A stretch of DNA of 64,000 bases from Scatomorpha sp040765295 (GCA_040765295.1 JAXGSB010000001.1:496001-560000); one strand, 5' to 3'; positions 48,600 through 57,203 are shown, counted from the first letter of the stretch. Made by a program: numbers and translations. Notes: a model not told the origin generated them from the letters alone.

Positions 48600-49760
48600 G
48601 TGAGAATTATGAAGAGATTTTTGTTCTCTGCAACTGCGATTGCGTTGCTGCTGATACTTATGTTTAGCGGGAGCAGTCTGCACTTTTTGCCAAAAGGTGA
48701 AACAAATAAAGAGAACAGTGATGTTCTGAAGCCCGGAAACGAGACATATGAGGCGGGACAAGTTGAATCAGGGCCTTATGAGGAGAGTTCGGAACCTCCT
48801 GAAGTTTTAGAGTCAAAGTTCTATGAGATTAGCTTTATAGGCGATATAACGCCCGATTCGGTACAGTTCTATAGAAACACCCCGCAGGGTTATCAAAATG
48901 TGGTGACGCCCGACAATCTGGGCTATGTTTTTGCGAATACAAAGCACCTCTTCGAGAACGACTATCTCACGATAGGCAATTTCGAGTGCGTGCTCAGCGA
49001 TAGAAATCTTGCAAGCAAGTCAAAAAACTTTGTTTTCAAGGCTCCCACGGTATACACGGGAATTATGACCGAGGGAAGCGTTGAATTTGTCACGCTCGGA
49101 AACAACCACGTTCTCGACTATGGCGAGGAAGGCTACGCCGACACAAAGGCGGCGCTGGATGCCGCCGGGATAGCCTATGCCGGAAGAGACGAGTATACAA
49201 TCTATGAAAGAGACGACGGGCTCAAGGTAGGTATATACGCCGATAGCTTCAGCAGCGTCGAAAAGATACAAAAGGGCATAGCCGCTCTGAAAGACGAGGG
49301 GGCGGAGTTCATAATAGCTGCACTTCACTGGGGCGACGAAGGAGCCTACAAAGTAAACAGCACGCAGCAGACTCAAGGACATGCCGCAATTGATGCGGGG
49401 GCCGACGTTGTCTACGGCACGCACCCGCACACCCTCCAGCCTATAGAGGTATATAAAGATAAGTATATCTTCTATAGTTGCGGCAACTGGACTTTCGGCG
49501 GGAACACGGACCCGCGCGATAAAGACACCGTGGTAATAAAGCTCAATGTCGAAAAGAAACCCAATGGCGAAATTGTCATGGGAAAGCTCACCCTGCTGCC
49601 CTGCGCATCCTCGGGAGTTTTAAAAGGCAACAACTACCAGCCTGTTCTCATTGAAGAGAGCGACGAGAGATATAAGAGAGTTCTTTCAAAGCTTGACGGC
49701 AGCTTCGAGGGTGCCAATCTCGAAATAGGCTATACCTACGGAGTCGGCGAACTGGGCTGA
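48600..49760 (+). CDS. CapA-family (PGA_cap) metallophosphatase-like protein
   Basis: 386 residues with an N-terminal hydrophobic signal/anchor (about residues 4-24) and a Pro/Glu/Ser-rich linker. The CapA fold follows: SFIGDITPDS, NFECVLSD, TLGNNHVLDYGEEGY, ALHWGDEG and GTHPHTLQPIEVYKDKYIFYSCGNWTFGG, which carry the metal-ligand His/Asp/Asn residues. The family includes poly-gamma-glutamate capsule proteins, but no capB/capC neighbours are present. Start: GTG at 48600, spaced 9 nt from GGGAG; ATG at 48609 is possible. It follows prfB by 6 nt. Confidence 0.85.
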   Translation: MRIMKRFLFSATAIALLLILMFSGSSLHFLPKGETNKENSDVLKPGNETYEAGQVESGPYEESSEPPEVLESKFYEISFIGDITPDSVQFYRNTPQGYQNVVTPDNLGYVFANTKHLFENDYLTIGNFECVLSDRNLASKSKNFVFKAPTVYTGIMTEGSVEFVTLGNNHVLDYGEEGYADTKAALDAAGIAYAGRDEYTIYERDDGLKVGIYADSFSSVEKIQKGIAALKDEGAEFIIAALHWGDEGAYKVNSTQQTQGHAAIDAGADVVYGTHPHTLQPIEVYKDKYIFYSCGNWTFGGNTDPRDKDTVVIKLNVEKKPNGEIVMGKLTLLPCASSGVLKGNNYQPVLIEESDERYKRVLSKLDGSFEGANLEIGYTYGVGELG

Positions 49761-49773
49761 TAAAAAGTATAAT

Positions 49774-49808
49774 AAAAATGAGCTTCGCAGTCTGCGAAGC
49801 TCATTTTT
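49774..49808. terminator. Bidirectional terminator after capA-like gene
   Basis: A perfect 16-bp stem: AAAAATGAGCTTCGCA (49774-49789) with TGCGAAGCTCATTTTT (49793-49808), loop GTC. Confidence 0.92.
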
Positions 49809-49826
49809 ATTGTAGCACTTTAGTGC

Positions 49827-49855
49827 GATTTCAAATGTCGAAGACATTTGAAATC
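49827..49855. repeat. Hairpin at the left edge of the IS200 array
   Basis: GATTTCAAATGTC pairs perfectly with GACATTTGAAATC (13 bp, loop GAA). It is preceded by TTAGTGCGATT, a sequence that also occurs after each transposase gene of the array, which suggests it is part of an old element end. Confidence 0.6.
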
Positions 49856-49909
49856 AATAAACCACCTGCTATGCAGGTGGAATGAAAGAAAGCTTTAGCT
49901 TAAAGTAAA

Positions 49910-49968
49910 AACCTCCAGTGATATACTTTCTTTAGATTTGCCAATCAAAGAAAGAAACAAAGGAGGTT
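49910..49968 (+). promoter_or_regulatory. Leader hairpin that hides the ribosome site of IS200 unit 1
   Basis: AACCTCC (49910-49916) pairs with GGAGGTT (49962-49968), which includes the Shine-Dalgarno, and CTTTCTTT (49926-49933) pairs with AAAGAAAG (49947-49954). The same structure is present in units 2-4. In Salmonella IS200 a comparable leader hairpin represses transposase translation. Confidence 0.75.
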
Positions 49969-49974
49969 CCATCC

Positions 49975-50445
49975 ATGGATAAGAATAGTTTATCACATAC
50001 ACGCTGGGAGTGTAAATATCACCTAGTGTTTGCCCCAAAGTATCGTCGACAAGAGATATATGGAAAACTAAAGGTAGATATTGGAAAAATCTTAAGAGAT
50101 TTGTGCGAAAGAAAAGGAATCGAAATAATCGAAGCAGAGTTATGTAGAGATCATGTGCATATGCTAGTGAGAATACCCCCAAAATTTAGTGTGAGTGAAA
50201 TAATGGGCTATCTAAAAGGAAAGAGTGCCTTAATGATATTCGATCGTCATGCAAATTTGAAGTATAAATACGGTAATCGACATTTTTTGTGTAGGGGTTA
50301 CTACGTTGATACAGTGGGAAAAAATGCAAAACGCATAGAGGAGTATATACGACGTCAAATACAAGAAGATCAGGTCAATGATCAACTAAGTTTGAAAGAA
50401 TATATAGATCCGTTTACGGGTAAGCCGGTAAAAGGAAACAAATAA
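49975..50445 (+). CDS. tnpA: IS200-type Y1 transposase, unit 1 (intact)
   Basis: 156 residues, normal for IS200/IS605 TnpA, a single-strand DNA transposase. The HUH motif is H60-V-H62 in CRDHVHMLV. The catalytic tyrosine is Y124 in IEEYIRRQ. The conserved segment MGYLKGKSALMIF and the CRGYYVDTVGKN block are typical. The stop overlaps a 14-bp palindrome ACCGCTTAAGCGGT. Confidence 0.93.
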   Translation: MDKNSLSHTRWECKYHLVFAPKYRRQEIYGKLKVDIGKILRDLCERKGIEIIEAELCRDHVHMLVRIPPKFSVSEIMGYLKGKSALMIFDRHANLKYKYGNRHFLCRGYYVDTVGKNAKRIEEYIRRQIQEDQVNDQLSLKEYIDPFTGKPVKGNK

Positions 50446-50651
50446 CCGCTTAAGCGGTGTTGGGAAATTAGTGCGATTGGCAAATCATTCAATGCGCCAT
50501 CAGGGCTGGTAATAAGCCCTTATAGGGCGTGTGCAAACCACCGGCTAAGCCGGTGGAATGAAAGAAAGCTTTAGCTTAAAGTAAAAAACCTCCAGTGATA
50601 TACTTTCTTTAGATTTGCCAATCAAAGAAAGAAACAAAGGAGGTTCCATAC

Positions 50652-51123
50652 ATGGATAAAAATAGTTTATCACATACACGCTGGGAGTGTAAATATCACC
50701 TTTAGTGTTTGCCCCAAAGTATCGTCGACAAGAGATATATGGAAAACTAAAGGTAGATATTGGAAAAATCTTAAGAGATTTGTGCGAAAGAAAAGGAATC
50801 GAAATAATCGAAGCAGAGTTATGTAGAGATCATGTGCATATGCTAGTGAGAATACCCCGAAATTTAGTGTGAGTGAAATAATGGGTTATCTAAAAGGAAA
50901 GAGTGCCTTAATGATATTCGATCGTCATGCAAATTTGAAGTATAAATACGGTAATCGACATTTTTTGTGTAGGGGTTACTACGTTGATACAGTGGGAAAA
51001 AATGCAAAACGCATAGAGGAGTATATACGACGTCAAATACAAGAAGATCAGGTCAATGATCAAATAAGTTTGAAAGAATATATAGATCCGTTTACGGGTA
51101 AGCCGGTAAAAGGAAACAAATAA
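50652..51123 (+). pseudogene. IS200-type transposase, unit 2 (two frameshifts)
   Basis: Relative to unit 1 there is a 2-nt insertion at about 50702 (CACCTTTAGTG against CACCTAGTG) and a missing C at about 50856 (ATACCCCGAAAT). The second half, from 50869, stays open with the catalytic Tyr but without the HUH motif in frame. Confidence 0.9.
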
Positions 51124-51333
51124 CCGCTTAAGCGGTGTTGGGAAATTAGTGCGATTGGCAAATCATTCAATGCGCCATCAGGCGCTGCTAGTAATAAGCC
51201 CTTATAGGGCGTGTGCAAACCACCGGCTAAGCCGGTGGAATGAAAGAAAGCTTTAGCTTAAAGTAAAAAACCTCCAGTGATATACTTTCTTTAGATTTGC
51301 CAATCAAAGAAAGAAACAAAGGAGGTTCCATAC

Positions 51334-51803
51334 ATGGATAAAAATAGTTTATCACATACACGCTGGGAGTGTAAATATCACCTGGTGTTTGCCCCAAAGT
51401 ATCGTCGACAAGAGATATATGGAAAACTAAAGGTAGATATTGGAAAAATCTTAAGAGATTTGTGCGAAAGAAAAGGAATCGAAATAATCGAAGCAGAGTT
51501 ATGTAGAGATCATGTGCATATGCTAGTGAGAATACCCCGAAATTTAGTGTGAGTGAAATAATGGGTTATCTAAAAGGAAAGAGTGCCTTAATGATATTCG
51601 ATCGTCATGCAAATTTGAAGTATAAATACGGTAATCGACATTTTTTGTGTAGGGGTTACTACGTTGATACAGTGGGAAAAAATGCAAAACGCATAGAGGA
51701 GTATATACGACGTCAAATACAAGAAGATCAGGTCAATGATCAAATAAGTTTGAAAGAATATATAGATCCGTTTACGGGTAAGCCGGTAAAAGGAAACAAA
51801 TAA
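51334..51803 (+). pseudogene. IS200-type transposase, unit 3 (one frameshift)
   Basis: The N-terminal half is open and includes the HUH motif; the same C deletion as in unit 2 (at about 51536) shifts the frame and ends the protein at 51552. The second half reopens at 51549. Unit 3 lacks the 2-nt insertion of unit 2, so the shared deletion is the older event. Confidence 0.9.
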
Positions 51804-52013
51804 CCGCTTAAGCGGTGTTGGGAAATTAGTGCGATTGGCAAATCATTCAATGCGCCATCAGGCGCTGCTAGTAATAAGCCCTTATAGGGCGTGTGCAAAC
51901 CACCGGCTAAGCCGGTGGAATGAAAGAAAGCTTTAGCTTAAAGTAAAAAACCTCCAGTGATATACTTTCTTTAGATTTGCCAATCAAAGAAAGAAACAAA
52001 GGAGGTTCCATAC

Positions 52014-52480
52014 ATGGATAAATAGTTTATCACATACACGCTGGGAGTGTAAATATCATTATGTTTGCCCCAAAGTATCGTCGACAAGAGATATATGGAA
52101 AACTAAAGGTAGATATTGGAAAAATCTTAAGAGATTTGTGCGAAAGAAAAGGAATCGAAATAATCGAAGCAGAGTTATGTAGAGATCATGTGCATATGCT
52201 AGTGAGAATACCCCCGAAATTTAGTGTGAGTGAAATAATGGGTTATCTAAAAGGAAAGAGTGCCTTAATGATATTCGATCGTCATGCAAATTTGAAGTAT
52301 AAATACGGTAATCGACATTTTTTGTGTAGGGGTTACTACGTTGATACAGTGGGAAAAAATGCAAAACGCATAGAGGAGTATATACGACGTCAAATACAAG
52401 AAGATCAGGTCAATGATCAAATAAGTTTGAAAGAATATATAGATCCGTTTACGGGTAAGCCGGTAAAAGGAAACAAATAA
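52014..52480 (+). pseudogene. IS200-type transposase, unit 4 (N-terminal damage)
   Basis: Bases are lost near the start, giving ATG GAT AAA TAG, and the CACCTAGTG region reads CATTATG. The second change creates an ATG at 52061 that opens a 139-residue frame with HUH, the MGYLKGKSA block and the catalytic Tyr, but lacking the first about 17 residues including the first beta strand and a ribosome site. Probably inactive. Confidence 0.85.
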
Positions 52481-52669
52481 CCGCTTAAGCGGTGTTGGGA
52501 AATTAGTGCGATTGGCAAATCATTCAATGCGCCATCAGGCGCTGCTAGTAATAAGCCCTTATAGGGCGTGTGCAAACCACCGGCTAAGCCGGTGGTTATG
52601 ATTGTACAGCAAAACCACACGCTAGGCGTGTGGTTCAAGAGAGCTTAAGCGAAGAGGTAGAAAAGAAGA

Positions 52670-52727
52670 CTCCTTTTGCATAGAATAAAAGTGCGGTCAG
52701 CCAACTGCACAGAAAATGCAAAAGGAG
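52670..52727 (+). promoter_or_regulatory. Leader hairpin that hides the ribosome site of IS200 unit 5
   Basis: CTCCTTTTGCAT (52670-52681) pairs perfectly with ATGCAAAAGGAG (52716-52727), which contains the Shine-Dalgarno; an inner GTGC/GCAC stem lies in the loop. The sequence is unrelated to the leader of units 1-4 but the layout is the same. Confidence 0.8.
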
Positions 52728-52737
52728 GGCATTCATA

Positions 52738-53199
52738 ATGAGTATGAATGACATAAATAGTTTATCTCACACGAAATGGAATTGCAAATATCATATAGTA
52801 TTTGCTCCAAAATATCGTAGGAAGGTATTTTACGGAGAAAAGAAAGCGGAAGTAGGAAGGATACTCAGGCAACTATGTGAGTGGAAAGGAGTAAAAATAA
52901 TAGAAGCAGAGTGTTGTGTCGACCACATACATATGTTGCTAGAAATTCCTCCTAAAATGTCAATATCGAGCTTCATGGGATATCTAAAAGGAAAAAGCGC
53001 AACAATGCTGTATGAGCAATTCGGCGAGCTGAAATACAAGTACAGAAATCGAGAGTTCTGGTGTAAGGGATACTATGTTGACACAGCAGGGAAAAACACG
53101 AGCCGAATTGCAGAGTATATCAAGAATCAGCTTAAAGAGGATAAACTTGGAGAACAGTTAACAATACCGTCAGCTGGCCCTTTTAAGGGCAGCAAGTAG
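52738..53199 (+). CDS. tnpA: IS200-type Y1 transposase, unit 5 (diverged, intact)
   Basis: 153 residues. HUH motif H63-I-H65 in CVDHIHMLLEIPPK, catalytic Tyr127 in IAEYIKNQ, and the shared MGYLKGKSATML and CKGYYVDTAGKN blocks. About half of the residues differ from unit 1, so it is a separate element that inserted next to the array, not a degenerated copy. Hairpins at 52615-52633 and 53281-53299 mark its ends. Confidence 0.92.
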   Translation: MSMNDINSLSHTKWNCKYHIVFAPKYRRKVFYGEKKAEVGRILRQLCEWKGVKIIEAECCVDHIHMLLEIPPKMSISSFMGYLKGKSATMLYEQFGELKYKYRNREFWCKGYYVDTAGKNTSRIAEYIKNQLKEDKLGEQLTIPSAGPFKGSK

Positions 53200-53326
53200 C
53201 AATCCTTAAGCAGTTGGCAGACCGTATTATGCGTTTGACGCATACGCTAAGAACATAGGGCTATGCCCGCATGTGAAAAACCACCCGCTTGGCGGGTGGA
53301 TGTTTATTTTTTATTGTCAAAAGTTA

Positions 53327-55360
53327 TTATTCCACAACTACATCCATCTCATGGGGGACAAAGTCGCTCGGGCCGTGGTTGCAGACGGGGCAGAGATAGC
53401 CGTCAGGTAGCTTATCGCCTTCCTCGAAGTGGCTGCAAATATTGCACAAAAAGCCTTTCTTTCTCTCCGTCTTGGGCGGCAGATAGTGCTCGAATACATC
53501 TGCGCCCTGTTTGCAGAGCGGGCAGATGAAATCTGCGGGGAGCTCGGGCCCCTCGTGGAAGTATCCGCACACCGTGCAGATCCAGCCCTCGGTCTTGGGC
53601 ATCTCAGGCTTCTTCTTGGGCTTAATGTGGGCGTGGTAGTAGGAGTAGGTTGCGGAGGGCTCGTCGGACAGAGTCTTGGCCTCGGTGACATCGGCTATAT
53701 AGAGCATCTGGGTACCGCAGTCGCGACTGTCAATGACTTTGCAGGAATAAACGGCGTTTGCGTTTTCGGTGAAATAGCGGATGCCGTTTTCCGTGCGCAG
53801 ATTTTCCTTAAGCCCTTCAAACTTATCCACATCTCTTCCGCTTTGGAAGCCGAAGTGCTTAAAGGTATCGTAGGGGGTAGATTCGGTGAGAACCGTGACG
53901 TTGAAGGCTCCGGCCTTCATAACCTTATCGCAGGTGAAGTTCCGTTTAATAACCGAAATCGTCATCTTAGGAGGATCTCCCGAAGTTATCTGTCCGGCAG
54001 TGTTTATAATACAGCCGTAATCTTTTCCGTCGTATCTGGTGGTGAGTATGTAAACACCGTAGCTGAGCTTAAAGAGAGAGGCCAAATCAATGTCGCCCTT
54101 GGCATCGGGATTCACATCGGCGATAATCTCTTTTTCGGCAGTATCGGGCGCTGTGAACTCGGGGGCAAAGTCTGCCGCAATAATGTCAGCTAGGGCATCC
54201 ACCTCGCCAATTTGCGAAGACTTGAGGGCAGAGGGTATTGTCAGCAGGTCGCCCATAAACTCAGTGTTCTTAAGGCTCGAGAGCTTTTCACGCATCAGTG
54301 TTCCGCTTGTCGGCCCCCAACTGCCGTTTTCAATGAGCGCAATCTTGCGGTTTCTCAGACCGTGGTTGACTATGTCGTTCAGGAGATTTTCCATGGTGAC
54401 AAAGATGCCGGCGTTGTATGTGGTAGATGCAAATACCAAATGGCTGTATTTGAATGCGTCCGAAAGTATATACGAGCCGGGCGTAACCGAGGTGTCATAC
54501 ATCTTCACTTTAACGCCTCTGTCGCTGAGCTTCGAGGCCAAGATATTCGCCGTGTTCTCGGTGTGGCCGTATACCGAGGCATAAGCAATTAAAACACCGT
54601 CCACCTCAGGCTCATAGCTCGACCAAAGCATGTATTTTTCCAAAAAGTCGCCGAAACCGCGTCTCCAAACAAAGCTGTGGAGCGGGCAGACGTACTTAAT
54701 TTCAAGGTTTGCGGCCTTGCGAAGCACAGCCTGTACCTGAGGGCCGTATTTGCCTACAATGTTTGTGTAATAGCGTCTGGCCTCGTCGAGATACTCGCTC
54801 ATAAAGTCAACCTCATCGGCAAAAATACGGCCGTTCAGGGCGCCGAAAGAGCCGAATGCGTCGGCCGAGAAGAGTATTTTATCGCTCAGGTCATAGGTCA
54901 TCATAACTTCGGGCCAGTGCACCATGGGAGCCATCACAAAGGTCAGCTCATGGCGTCCGGTATTCAGCTTGTCGCCCTCCTTTACCACTGAGATTCTGTC
55001 TGTGAAGTCAGTCTCAAAGAAGCGGGCAATCATATCCTGTGTTTTCTTGTTGCAAACAATGGTGAGATTGGGGTACATATTTGCCAAATTTTCAATGTTG
55101 GCAGCGTGGTCGGGCTCCATGTGGTTTATCACAAGATAGTCCAGGTCTCTGCCTCCAAGTCCGTACTTCAGATTTTCAAAAAAAAGGTCCGAAACGGCCT
55201 TGTCGGCAGTGTCGAAAACAACGGTCTTTTCGTCCAGCAGAAGGTAGGAGTTATACGAAACTCCGTCGGGAACTCCGTAGACCCCTTCAAAGAAAGCCAG
55301 CCGTCTGTCGTCGGCGCCTATCCAAAGCAGATCATCTGTTATTTTTTTTGTATTATGCAT
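53327..55360 (-). CDS. Flavodiiron protein fused to flavin reductase and two short rubredoxins
   Basis: 677 residues, oxygen and/or NO reductase of anaerobes. Domain order: metallo-beta-lactamase-like diiron domain (about 1-250) with the ligand motif NHMEPDHAANI; flavodoxin domain (about 255-400, VLIAYASVYGHTENTANIL); flavin-reductase-like domain (about 430-585); then two zinc-ribbon-like rubredoxins, WICTVCGYF...ICPLC and FLCNICSHF...LCPVC. In each the two CxxC pairs are only about 14 residues apart, the short-spacer form. Merging the FMN reductase/rubredoxin parts that Moorella-type organisms keep in a separate Hrb protein would give a self-contained electron relay. GGAGG precedes the ATG. 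Confidence 0.92.
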   Translation of the reverse strand: MHNTKKITDDLLWIGADDRRLAFFEGVYGVPDGVSYNSYLLLDEKTVVFDTADKAVSDLFFENLKYGLGGRDLDYLVINHMEPDHAANIENLANMYPNLTIVCNKKTQDMIARFFETDFTDRISVVKEGDKLNTGRHELTFVMAPMVHWPEVMMTYDLSDKILFSADAFGSFGALNGRIFADEVDFMSEYLDEARRYYTNIVGKYGPQVQAVLRKAANLEIKYVCPLHSFVWRRGFGDFLEKYMLWSSYEPEVDGVLIAYASVYGHTENTANILASKLSDRGVKVKMYDTSVTPGSYILSDAFKYSHLVFASTTYNAGIFVTMENLLNDIVNHGLRNRKIALIENGSWGPTSGTLMREKLSSLKNTEFMGDLLTIPSALKSSQIGEVDALADIIAADFAPEFTAPDTAEKEIIADVNPDAKGDIDLASLFKLSYGVYILTTRYDGKDYGCIINTAGQITSGDPPKMTISVIKRNFTCDKVMKAGAFNVTVLTESTPYDTFKHFGFQSGRDVDKFEGLKENLRTENGIRYFTENANAVYSCKVIDSRDCGTQMLYIADVTEAKTLSDEPSATYSYYHAHIKPKKKPEMPKTEGWICTVCGYFHEGPELPADFICPLCKQGADVFEHYLPPKTERKKGFLCNICSHFEEGDKLPDGYLCPVCNHGPSDFVPHEMDVVVE

Positions 55361-55507
55361 TGAGAAACCTCCATTTATAAGCAGTTATTTGCACGTTAAA
55401 GATATCACATAACGGGCCGAAACTCAAGCTGGCAGAGTGTAAAGTTCATACACAATAAAGCCCGTAAAAATCGGGAAATAAAAGCGTAAAAATATTTGAC
55501 TGTGCAC

Positions 55508-55536
55508 TTGAATTCCTACCAAACTAGTGGTATTAT
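55508..55536 (+). promoter_or_regulatory. Promoter and operator of the Rrf2-nifS-nifU operon
   Basis: TTGAAT (55508-55513) and TATTAT (55531-55536) with a 17-nt spacer. The inverted repeat TACCA-N6-TGGTA (55517-55532) fills the spacer, a good position for a repressor; the first gene encodes a Rrf2 regulator, so autorepression is likely. Confidence 0.6.
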
Positions 55537-55560
55537 TGGTGAGCGAAAGAGAGGTGTGAA

Positions 55561-55980
55561 ATGAGCTTTTCAACAAGAGGCAGATATGCCCTGAGATTGA
55601 TGCTGGATATCGTCGAAAATTCAAACGGCGAATTCGTCTCGCTTCAGGAAATATCAGATCGCCAAGGATTTTCACAAAAATATTTACAGTCTATAGTTCC
55701 GTCTCTTGTCGAGGGTGGAGTTCTCACCAGCAAGAAGGGCAAAAGCGGCGGATATATGCTCAGCAGAAAGCCCGAAGAAATCTCGGCCTATGAGGTGTTG
55801 AGCTTAGCCGAGGGCAATATAAGTCCTGTAGCCTGCCTTTCAGAGAACGAAGAGGAGTGCGGAAAAACATGCTCATGCTCTGCCAGATCGGTTTGGATAG
55901 GACTTGAAGATACGATGGAATCATATTTAAAAAATGTCAGTTTAAAAGATATATTTGAAAAAAACTTAGGAGACATATAA
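55561..55980 (+). CDS. Rrf2-family regulator (IscR-like)
   Basis: 139 residues. N-terminal winged helix MSFSTRGRYALRLMLDIVEN followed by FVSLQEISDRQGFSQKYLQSIVPSLVEGGVLTSKKGKSGGYML, the Rrf2 signature. A cysteine-bearing segment CLSENEEECGKTCSC near residue 90 fits Fe-S cluster ligation as in IscR. It is translationally coupled to nifS (TAATG). By context it represses the Fe-S assembly operon when clusters are abundant. Confidence 0.9.
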   Translation: MSFSTRGRYALRLMLDIVENSNGEFVSLQEISDRQGFSQKYLQSIVPSLVEGGVLTSKKGKSGGYMLSRKPEEISAYEVLSLAEGNISPVACLSENEEECGKTCSCSARSVWIGLEDTMESYLKNVSLKDIFEKNLGDI

Positions 55981-57185
55981 TGAAAGACTATTTAGAAGTT
56001 TATGCCGACAATGCGGCCACGACGAGAGTTTCAAAAACAGCCGTCGATGCAATGCTGCCCTTACTCCACGAAGAGTATGGAAACCCTTCATCACTGTATA
56101 CCAAAGGCCAAATAGCGGCGGAAAAGCTGGCTGAAGCCAGAATGAAGGTTGGCGAGCTGTTGGGAGCGGCAGACCCCATGAGAGAGATTACATTCACCTC
56201 CGGCGGCAGCGAGGCCGACAATCAGGCAATAGTTTCAGCGGCGATGCTGGGCATGAAGCAGGGGAAAAAGCACCTCATTTCCACAAAGTTCGAGCACCAT
56301 GCCGTGCTCCACACCCTCGATGCGCTTGAAAAGCGCGGATTCGAGATAACTCTGCTCGATGTGCACGAGAACGGTGTTGTAACAGTCGAGGATTTGAGAG
56401 CGGCTCTCAGGAAAGATACGGCCCTTGTCACCATAATGATGGTTAACAATGAAATCGGCACCCTCCAGCCGATAAAAGAGTTGGCGGCAATCTGCAAAGA
56501 AAAAAATGTTCTGTTCCACACTGATGCCGTTCAGTCGACAGGACATATGCATATAGATGTGCAGGATTTGGGAGTTGATATGCTCTCGTTCTCCGGACAC
56601 AAGTTCAACGCGCCCAAGGGAGTCGGCGGATTCTATGCCAGAAAGGGAATAAAGCTCAGCAACATAATAGAAGGCGGAGCTCAAGAGCGCGGCAAGCGCG
56701 GCGGCACCGAGAATATGGCCGGCATAGTCGCTATGGCTGCGGCCTTGGAAGAAGCCGTGTCCATGATAGATTCCGAGACCGAAAGACATGTCAAAATGCG
56801 TGACAGACTAATCGAGAGTATTTCCAAAATCCCTCACTCAAAGCTAAACGGCGACAGAATGCAGAGAAACGCCTCCACGGTGAACTTCTGCTTCGAGGGC
56901 ATAGAGGGCGAAAGCCTGCTTCTCATGCTCGACAGCAAGGGCATCAGCGCCTCATCAGGCAGCGCCTGCACCTCAGGTTCATTAGACCCCAGCCATGTCT
57001 TGCTTTCACTCGGTCTGCCCCACGAGGTGGCGCACGGCTCTCTAAGGCTCTCGCTGGGCAGGTATAACACGGAAGAGGATATCGACCACATAATTTACTG
57101 GGTACCCAAAGTAGTCGAAAAACTCAGAGAGATGTCTCCGCTTTGGGAGGACCTCGAAAAGGGCAAAACACCTCACCTTATTTAA
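55980..57185 (+). CDS. nifS: Cysteine desulfurase (NifS/IscS)
   Basis: 401 residues, PLP enzyme that mobilises sulfur from cysteine for Fe-S clusters. N-terminal VYADNAATTRVSKTAVDAMLPLL; PLP lysine in SFSGHKFNAPKGVGGFYARKG (Lys near 208); catalytic cysteine in the loop SSGSACTSGSLDPSHVL (Cys near 328). It overlaps the Rrf2 stop by one base and is followed by nifU after 18 nt. Confidence 0.95.
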   Translation: MKDYLEVYADNAATTRVSKTAVDAMLPLLHEEYGNPSSLYTKGQIAAEKLAEARMKVGELLGAADPMREITFTSGGSEADNQAIVSAAMLGMKQGKKHLISTKFEHHAVLHTLDALEKRGFEITLLDVHENGVVTVEDLRAALRKDTALVTIMMVNNEIGTLQPIKELAAICKEKNVLFHTDAVQSTGHMHIDVQDLGVDMLSFSGHKFNAPKGVGGFYARKGIKLSNIIEGGAQERGKRGGTENMAGIVAMAAALEEAVSMIDSETERHVKMRDRLIESISKIPHSKLNGDRMQRNASTVNFCFEGIEGESLLLMLDSKGISASSGSACTSGSLDPSHVLLSLGLPHEVAHGSLRLSLGRYNTEEDIDHIIYWVPKVVEKLREMSPLWEDLEKGKTPHLI

Positions 57186-57203
57186 AATCCGGAGGAAGAT
57201 AAA

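Larger units (their letters stand above)
49862..53299 (+). mobile_element. Head-to-tail array of five IS200-type elements
   Basis: Four units of 676-682 bp (start hairpins at 49862, 50538, 51220, 51900, end hairpin at 52577) are nearly identical in sequence. Each holds a hairpin, a leader with a sequestered ribosome site, a Y1 transposase gene, and a conserved downstream region. A fifth, diverged unit (52615-53299) follows, with its own hairpins at both ends. No tnpB or accessory gene is present. Neighbouring units share one hairpin at the junction. Only unit 1 and the fifth unit have undamaged genes. Confidence 0.9.

Noticed and set aside
48600..49760. Complete poly-gamma-glutamate capsule locus
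   Set aside because: Only a CapA-like protein is present; the synthase genes capB and capC are not in the neighbourhood.
50446..50537. Omega RNA / TnpB guide at the right ends of the IS200 units
   Set aside because: No tnpB gene or remnant is present, and the sequence between transposase stop and hairpin is the same in all units.
49862..53299. CRISPR-like repeat array
   Set aside because: The repeated units are about 680 bp long, contain transposase genes, and the 19-nt hairpins are too far apart to be CRISPR repeats with spacers.
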